This document shows, piece by piece, positions 57,895 to 64,000 of a stretch of DNA of 64,000 nt (the stretch's first letter is position 1; each line of letters opens with the position of its first letter). The notes below the pieces were generated by a model. The model was not told where the DNA came from. It made no database searches and saw only the letters and a program-made list of their open reading frames with translations. Made by a program: the position numbers and the translations under genes. The stretch comes from Posidonia oceanica (lineage: Eukaryota > Streptophyta > Magnoliopsida > Alismatales > Posidoniaceae), in contig JAZBRS010000050.1 of assembly GCA_037176725.1 (NCBI GenBank), positions 10,682,001 to 10,746,000 on the forward strand. The letters run 5' to 3'.

Positions 57895-58200
57895 TTTGCA
57901 GAAATTGTAGATAAGCCCCTGGCTTTCACAGGAATGGCAAATCAGCTCTGGTTTCCAACCGAGCCTCGGCAGGATCCTTTGTGGTCACAAGGGAATTAGA
58001 ACAGGACCTGGTCAGGTCACAACAGTCCGAGATGGATAGAAGACATCAATTTGCAAAAATTACAAATAGGCCCCTAACTTTCACAAGAATGGCAAATCGG
58101 CTCTGGTCTCCAACCGAGCCTCGGCAGGATCCTTTGTGGTCACAAGGGAATCAGAGCAAGACCTGATCAGGTCGCTACAGCCCGGGACGGGCAGTGAGCC
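57895..58200 (+). repeat. Two tandem units of about 154 bp
   Basis: GGCAAATCAGCTCTGG at 57936 and GGCAAATCGGCTCTGG at 58090 are followed in both by CCAACCGAGCCTCGGCAGGA. The copies differ by scattered substitutions. Confidence 0.88.
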
Positions 58201-58528
58201 TCGCAATTTGGACAAATTGCAGAGAGACCCCTATAGTTATATCAGGCAATCTGAACCTCTTCAGGAGGATTGGCCGAACGAAGCTACCATGCACCGCAGA
58301 CTGAGAGATTTGCATAAAAGCCCCTACCAGAATAGAAGCCGCAGTTTCATCCCTCGAGGCAATGCAGTCACAAGCCATCAGCATCGGAGCGCACCCGCTT
58401 CCCAGATTTCTTTCCTGGGCTGACACCCCTAAATGTCACGGGATCGTCTCTGGACCTCTGCCAAACCTTTAGGTATTGGTATTCCCATTATCTTCGTGGT
58501 CGATAAGTCTGAAACTTATCTCATTTTA

Positions 58529-59345
58529 GCCTTTCCTGCGCGTCTTCGTTCTAGACGGACGGAGCCCCGCTTGCCTGTTTCCTCGGTCGAGGACAAGCCT
58601 CTCTCGCGCGTCTTCGTTCCAGACGGACGGAGCCCCGCCTGCTTGTTTCCTCGGTTGAGGTCAAGCCTCTCTCGCGCGTCTTCGTTTCGGACGGACGGAG
58701 CCCCACCTGCTTGTTTCCTCACTCGAGGACAAGCCCCTCTCGCGCATCTTCGTTCCGGACGGACGGAGCCCCACTTGCTTGTTTCCTTGGTCGAGGACAA
58801 GCCTCTCTCACGCATCTTTGTTCCAGACGGACGGAGCCTTGCCTGCTTGTTTCCTCGGTCGAGGACAAGTCTTTCTCACGCGTCTTCGTTCTGGACGGAC
58901 GGAGCCCCACTTGTTTGTTTCCTCGGTCGAGGACAAGCCTCTCTCGCATGTCTTCGTTTCAGGCGGACGGAGTCCCGCCTGCTTGTTTCCTCGGTCGAGG
59001 ACAAGCCTCTCTCGTGCATCTTCGTTCCAAACGGATGGAGCCCCGCCTGCTTGTTTCCTCGGTTGAGGACAAGCCTCTCTCGCACGTCTTCGTTCCAGAC
59101 GGACGGAGCCCCGCTTGCTCGTTTCCTTGGTCAAGGACAAGTCTTTCTCGCGCGTCTTCGTTCCGGACGGACGGAGTCCCGCTTGTTTCCTTGATCGAGG
59201 ACAAGCCTCCCTCGCGCGTCTTCATTCCAGACGGACAGAGTCCTGCCTGCTTGCTTCCTTGGTCGAGGACAAGCCCCTCTCGCGCGTTTTCGTTCTAGAC
59301 GGACGGAGTCTCGCCTGCTTGCTTCCTCGGTCGAGGACAAGACTC
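58529..59345 (+). repeat. Tandem array of about twelve 67-68-bp units
   Basis: Each unit contains CGTCTTCGTTCCAGACGGAC, GGAGCCCCGCCTGCTTGTTT and CCTCGGTCGAGGACAAGCC with mild variation. All frames are largely open because the unit has few stops, so predicted proteins here are artefacts. Confidence 0.93.
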
Positions 59346-59347
59346 TG

Positions 59348-59790
59348 CTCAGGCTGGCAGCCCTAACTACTCAGTCGACAACCGTCAAAATGTCTGCTCA
59401 GGCCGGTAGCCCTAACTGCCCGGATGACATCCGTCAAAGTGTCTGGAGCTCCTCCGCTCGGGCTAGCATCCCGAACTGTTCGGCCGACACCCGTCACCAT
59501 GTCCAGAGTGTCTTTTTCCTGCCCCCTGGCATCGTTTCTCGATACCAAGGGCATCTTTTTTTCCACTGCCTTGAGGGATCTTTCCCTTCTTCAGGCTGGC
59601 AACCCTTATTTGCTCAGTTGACGCCTGTCATAGCTGTCTTGCACCTCTCCTTTTTCCGCCAGGAACACCTCGGCTGCCCCCTGGCATCGTTACTCGATAC
59701 CAGGGGCATCTTTTTTGGTTGTCCTAGGTCGTCGTTCTTTCCCCTTGGGTCGATAACCCGAACTATCCGGTGGTGAGTCCGTCAACTCAT
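59348..59790 (+). repeat. Further diverged GGCTGGCAGCCCTAACT units
   Basis: Units such as GGCTGGCAGCCCTAACTACT and GGCCGGTAGCCCTAACTGCC, and CTCGATACCAGGGGCATC near 59690, are related to the arrays at 47.4-50.7 kb. Confidence 0.8.
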
Positions 59791-59806
59791 CGCACATTGC
59801 ATCATT

Positions 59807-59965
59807 TGCATCTGCATCGCCCTCGCTTAGAGCAATCCTCGGCGAGTGGCACCCCGCGTCTGAGCCGTGCACCGCTCAGCGCACAGCATCTGCATCGCCC
59901 TCGCTTAGAGCAATGCTCGGCGAACGGCACCCTGCGTTTGAGCCGTACACCGCTCAGCACACGCC
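59807..59965 (+). repeat. Two tandem units of about 78 bp
   Basis: CATCTGCATCGCCCTCGCTT followed by AGAGCAATSCTCGGCGARYG occurs twice in succession. Confidence 0.88.
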
Positions 59966-60198
59966 AGCATACCATCAGCATCTCAAGACTAACACTAACT
60001 TCGCATCCTAACTTTGCATTTTGCATTGGCATTTGCATTCGCATTGGCATTCGCATTTGCATTACGGCAACGAGTCACGACATTTTCGGTGCATCTGCCG
60101 AATAAGTGACTCACGCCGATAGCAACATTTCTCCCATCGACTTCAGGTGGGGTGTCTTTGTCAACCCTAAGCAACGGCCTTGGTCCCCTCGACCTAGT

Positions 60199-60213
60199 TC
60201 AGGGAGGGGCATC
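60199..60213 (+). other. Polypurine tract of the outer Tat element
   Basis: TCAGGGAGGGGCATC immediately before the right LTR; it fixes the LTR border and plus orientation. Confidence 0.85.
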
Positions 60214-63098
60214 TGTAGACACCCCAAATCTGGAAGTCGAGCGATGGTTGTTTGCTCCTAGAAGCGTGCGGACGAGGCGGCCCCAACCTTTTATTGAAAC
60301 CCCAAATCCAAACCCACCAAAACTCCACCAATCACATCCCAATACGTCCACTACCACAAATACCCCAAAAGCTTAGCCCTGGATGGTCCACGAACCAGAG
60401 AAGCAGGATCAGGAGGCGAGGTAGCCAACTGACGGGGTCACTCTCGCGTCGAGCTCCCGCGTCGAGCTCCCACGTTGCGCCCTGCGTCAGTAGCAAAAAC
60501 CGGCACTCTAACACTCACGTAGAGCTCCCACGTGGAGCTCCCACGTTTTGTCTTGTGTCGGTAGCGAAAACTGACAGACTGACACTCGCGCCTAGCTCCC
60601 ACGTGGAGCTCCCGCGTTTTGTCCTGCGTCAGTGGCAAAAATCAGGCGGACCAATCACCTTGGCTCACCTTTTCCTTGCTCGCCATTGGCTCCTGTCGAT
60701 CTGGGCTTATGCCTTTGGACACCTGGATCATCCAGCTGTCCATCCCAACTGCCTCCACCCGTCGATCTTCAACTGACATCTCATCCACCCATTTTAAATC
60801 CAGATCCAGGCCAACGATTTACACCATTTTCCTTCGCCTATAAAACAGTAGCTCAGCCTCTCCAGACCTCCGGTTGGCTTCCCTTGGCATCCTCTGGAAA
60901 CCCCGAGCATCCACCTGCATTTCTAGAGCCTCCCGACCTCCGGAACTCCTCAATTCCAGCGTCCTGCGATTGAGAACTCCTCTCCGGCGAACCTCCTCGC
61001 TGTCGAGACGACCACCGGAGTTCCACCACCTCCAGAGCCTCCTCGTGAGCCCGTGAGAGAGAGTGTGACCTTCCCAAGCATCCCTGAGCTCCGCAGCCTC
61101 CATCCAGCCACGTATTTGCAGCAGCGCTGTCGCCGGAGAAGACATCCCCCGCGGTGCATCTCAGGCAAGCACTCGTCCCTTTGTTAGCTCAGAATGGTTC
61201 CTAATTGTTGTGTTTTCATTTTCTAAGTGTTTTTTCGCAATTTTAGCAAGCTGCATTGCCTATTTCATTTCTCCTTCACCGCCTCTTGCGGAAGGCAGAC
61301 GGCTCGCACACGGCCTCGCGCGGTCGCGCCCGTAGCTGCCTTGCCTCACCGCTTTGAGCCTCCAGCAGGGTCCCCCGCACTCGCCTCTAGCCTCCTCAGT
61401 GTGCCCACGGCCGATAGCACTCTCCAAGCCGCCTCTATGGCCGGCAGAGGTGCGCAGTTGCCGGCGCGCCACCATGCATCTGCACCCGGGTTGGGTAGCT
61501 GGGTATACCACCTTGCTTCCCCAACCAGTTCCACCGCATTTCATTAAGCATCGGGCCCAGAATCTGGTGATGAAGGTCTTCTGTCTGACTGGCCGGTCCC
61601 GCACCGAGGTCCCGCATGGACCTCCCGCGTGTTTGACCGTGACATCAGGCCGAGTTCCCAACCTCTTTCCGACATTTGTTTGTATCTGTTTCTTTAATGT
61701 TATTGCATATTATTGTTGTCAAGCATCCCCTCTTCACCACCCACCTGTTTTCATTACATTCTATTAGCTGTTGGGCCTGGAATCCGGTGATGAAGGTTCT
61801 CTGTTCGAACCGACTGGTCCCGCGCCGAGGTCCCGCGTGGACCTCCCGCGTGTTTGACTGTGATATCGGGCAGAGTTCCCAGTCCCTTTTCGACCTTTGT
61901 TTATGCCTGTTTCTTTGATATTATTGCATATTATTGTTCCGGGATGCCCCTTCCTCATTATTCAACCAGTTCAATACCGAATTGAATTGAGGAGAGCCTC
62001 CCATTTGGCTATGACTTTCCACTGGACAAGCGAACTGTTCCCGCGTGGAGGTCTCGCATGGGACTCCCGCGTATTTAACAGTAGCCTCTACAGATGTGGA
62101 TAGAGCCTTGTGCCCTTGTGTTAGCTACCCCTCATGCATGTTTACATTCAAGCATCCTTTAATTGCTTCTCTGTTTCCTTTTAAGCAATGTTTACTTAAG
62201 CCTTACATGCTTTACATTTACTTCTTATTATGTATGTTACTTTCCAGTATTATATTGTCGTTTACCTAATTTCTTTCAGTATGTATGAATGTTTATCTGA
62301 ATCCTATCCTCTTGCACTTGTTTCCCTTATGCATGTTTATCTCCTAGCTTTATGTAGCTACTTGCCTTGGTTTCTTTTAATCTCTATGCATGTCTATTTG
62401 AGGCTTTTCCTTTCGCCTTCTTGTACTATCATAGCATGTTTCCTTTTGCTAGAGCATATATTAATTGACCTTCAGCCTACATTGAGCCACACTATGAGTG
62501 GAATGACATTAGAAAAGGCCGCTCCTCGGGCGTGTCGGGGGTGCCTAACACCTTCCCCGCACGTAACAGGAGTCCTTACCCATCTCTGAATCGCAATGAC
62601 TCAGTGTTGCATCCGTTTTGCATGGATCCACTTTGGTTTTCTTTCGTTTTTATCAATTTACTTCCAGTTTTCCTTATCTTCCGGCTTTTCCCAATTAGAC
62701 TAGGTGACGACTCCCCCCATTTTTTTGTTGTTTACCTTATTCGCCGATTTCGTCGATTATTGGTGATTTTATTCTTTTTATTGGGTCGAATCCTCCTCGG
62801 ATACGCTATTAATTGTGACCCTCTTTCTCTTCGACCGGGCGTCTGCGAGCTTTGGCAACGGCCCCCGTGTCGTACATGAGAGACGGTCACATAAGAATGG
62901 CCACTCTGTTAGGGAATTTAGACTTGATCTCATTCTCCTTTCTTTTGTTTTCATCACTTATCATTTTGTTGGTGTTTTCTTCCTCGAGTCGAACTTTCCT
63001 TGGATTCACCATTAGCTGTGGCCCTCATTCCCTACGGCCGGGCGTCTGCGAGCTTTGGTAGTGGCCCCCCAAGTCGTACGTCGAAGGAGACGGTCACA
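60214..63098 (+). repeat. Right LTR of the outer Tat element (2.89 kb)
   Basis: It runs from TGTAGACACCCC to GACGGTCACA and is followed by TATGG, the duplicate of the left flank. An internal duplicate of its own end (near 62885) also reads GACGGTCACA, supporting the border. It holds about 90 bp near 62630-62720 that the left LTR lacks or has replaced. Confidence 0.9.
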
Positions 63099-63103
63099 TA
63101 TGG

Positions 63104-63441
63104 TAAACATACTTCTTCATGTAAAGAAAATTCATGAACATGAAATTTCTTCAACTGTGACATAAGCTTGTTTACTTCTGCTCTTGAGATTTGTAAGTTC
63201 AAATTGTTTTGTATTTTTAAAATATTTTCTGAACAAACAAATTCTATCTAGGACATAAAGAGTAGAAAGTAGGATCAACCATTCCAAAGTCATTATGATC
63301 AACACTTCTTTCATGTCGTTCTAATCATTAACCAAAAATTTTCAACTCATAGCCCAAGTTCCTAAGTAATGGCCTGATAATTCATAGTGTTGAAGCTCAT
63401 GATAGAGTCCTTTGTACAATGAACAAATAGAAAATAGTTCC
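63104..63441. other. Flank of the outer Tat insertion
   Basis: AT-rich sequence, no gene. It contains the 36-bp segment shared with 19542-19578. Confidence 0.6.
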
Positions 63442-64000
63442 TGTAGTAATCCCAGTGTTCAGATCATCCATACACACTGCTAAAGCTCGTGTGTACCAAT
63501 CGGAATCAGGTTCACTATTAGCGGCTGCGTTCGAGAAGGAAGACTTAACTAAAAAACGCTTAAAAAAGGGAAAAAAGGAAAGAAAAGAAGAAGATAAGAC
63601 AAATCAGAGTCGCCACCGTGTCTATTAAGTCGGGAGACAAGGAAAACTGGGGAAATGCGTGAATAAACACGCAAAACCAAGTAGAAGATGCAATACAATG
63701 CAATGCAAAAGAAATGAGATAAAAATGAATGCTAATGATATGACTCATGCCTAGGATAAGGGTAATATGGTCATCGTGGGCCAAGAGAAAGGGCAAGGAC
63801 TCCTGTTACGTGCGGGGAAGGTGTTAGGCACCCCCGACACGCCCGAGAATCGGTCTTTTTAGGCTTACGCTCGCATACGCAAGGAAATGCAGACTTTGAA
63901 TGCCTAAGTGCCATGAATGCCTAATTAGATGCTCATAGGTGTGCTCTAAGTGATGGGAATGCGATGCAAGGAATTAAACGTGCAATCTAAGCACTCAGCA
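63442..64000 (-). repeat. Giant Tat-like LTR in reverse (LTR D), cut by window end
   Basis: The reverse complement of this stretch follows 57100-57683 closely, including the GTGCCTAACACCTTCCCCGC block (63796-63849) and the terminal TTACTACA. The LTR 3' end is at 63442; the rest lies beyond the window. Confidence 0.9.

Larger units (their letters stand above)
29272..63098 (+). mobile_element. Outer Tat/Ogre-like Ty3/gypsy element, 33.8 kb with nested insertions
   Basis: Two closely similar LTRs (29272-32118 and 60214-63098) are flanked by the identical pentamer TATGG (29267-29271 and 63099-63103), which marks both ends of one insertion. The right LTR is preceded by a polypurine tract. Inside are an integrase C-terminus, antisense ORF remnants, a hAT transposon, tandem repeats and another giant LTR. 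Primer binding site, gag, protease, RT and the integrase N-terminus are missing, so the element is dead. The TGTAGAYACCCC start and the GTGCCTAACACCTTCCCCGC block point to the Tat lineage. Confidence 0.85.

Noticed and set aside
58433..59298. Several 80-250-codon ORFs on both strands
   Set aside because: They are readings of the 67-68-bp tandem repeat; the period shifts frame from unit to unit and no domain is seen.

Overview
The window is plant nuclear DNA, from a repeat-rich flowering plant. It holds one host gene with canonical GT-AG introns, surrounded by Ty1/copia and Ty3/gypsy LTR retrotransposons, a TRIM, a MITE-like element and a hAT transposon. There are no prokaryotic operons, rRNA, tRNA or CRISPR arrays. 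I could not narrow the species from sequence alone.

Layout: (1) 1-7759 is degraded retroelements: the 3' end of a chromovirus-like gypsy element with its LTR (1-3181), a reversed copia element (gag remnant, PBS and 5' LTR, about 4460-7145) and a fragment of another copia LTR. (2) 7760-10094 is intergenic with minor repeats. (3) 10256-19087 (minus) is a LysM receptor-like kinase of the CERK1/LYK chitin-receptor type in 11 exons: signal peptide, three LysM modules, TM helix and an RD kinase with intact catalytic motifs. A short exon 2 is recognisable, but its phase does not match exon 3. Intron 3 holds a decayed copia fragment with a complete TRIM nested inside it, and a MITE-like element. (4) 20126-28035 is a near-complete reversed copia element with two 242-bp LTRs, split by a 2.36-kb solo LTR that has a perfect 5-bp target-site duplication (TSD).

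(5) 29272-63098 reads as one outer Tat/Ogre-like gypsy element about 33.8 kb long. Its 2.85-2.89-kb LTRs are flanked by a perfect TATGG duplication. The 5' half of the internal region is deleted, so the left LTR runs straight into the integrase C-terminus. Downstream are two antisense ORF remnants resembling plant-mobile-domain/DUF7745-type proteins. A hAT transposon with an 8-bp TSD carries a cellulose synthase zinc-finger exon fragment and a truncated giant LTR. Further on are several families of tandem repeats and a second giant (6.1-kb) LTR. (6) From 63442 to the window end another LTR of the giant family starts in reverse.

The only host gene likely to act in the cell is the LysM receptor kinase, which would sit in the plasma membrane and sense chitin-like oligosaccharides. 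Everything else is a record of nested transposition, deletion and tandem-repeat growth. I found no new multi-gene system. The strongest leads are the 33.8-kb nested element defined by its TSD, the cellulose-synthase fragment inside a hAT element, the exon-2 phase problem in the receptor kinase, and the cluster of TAG stops in a CHG context.
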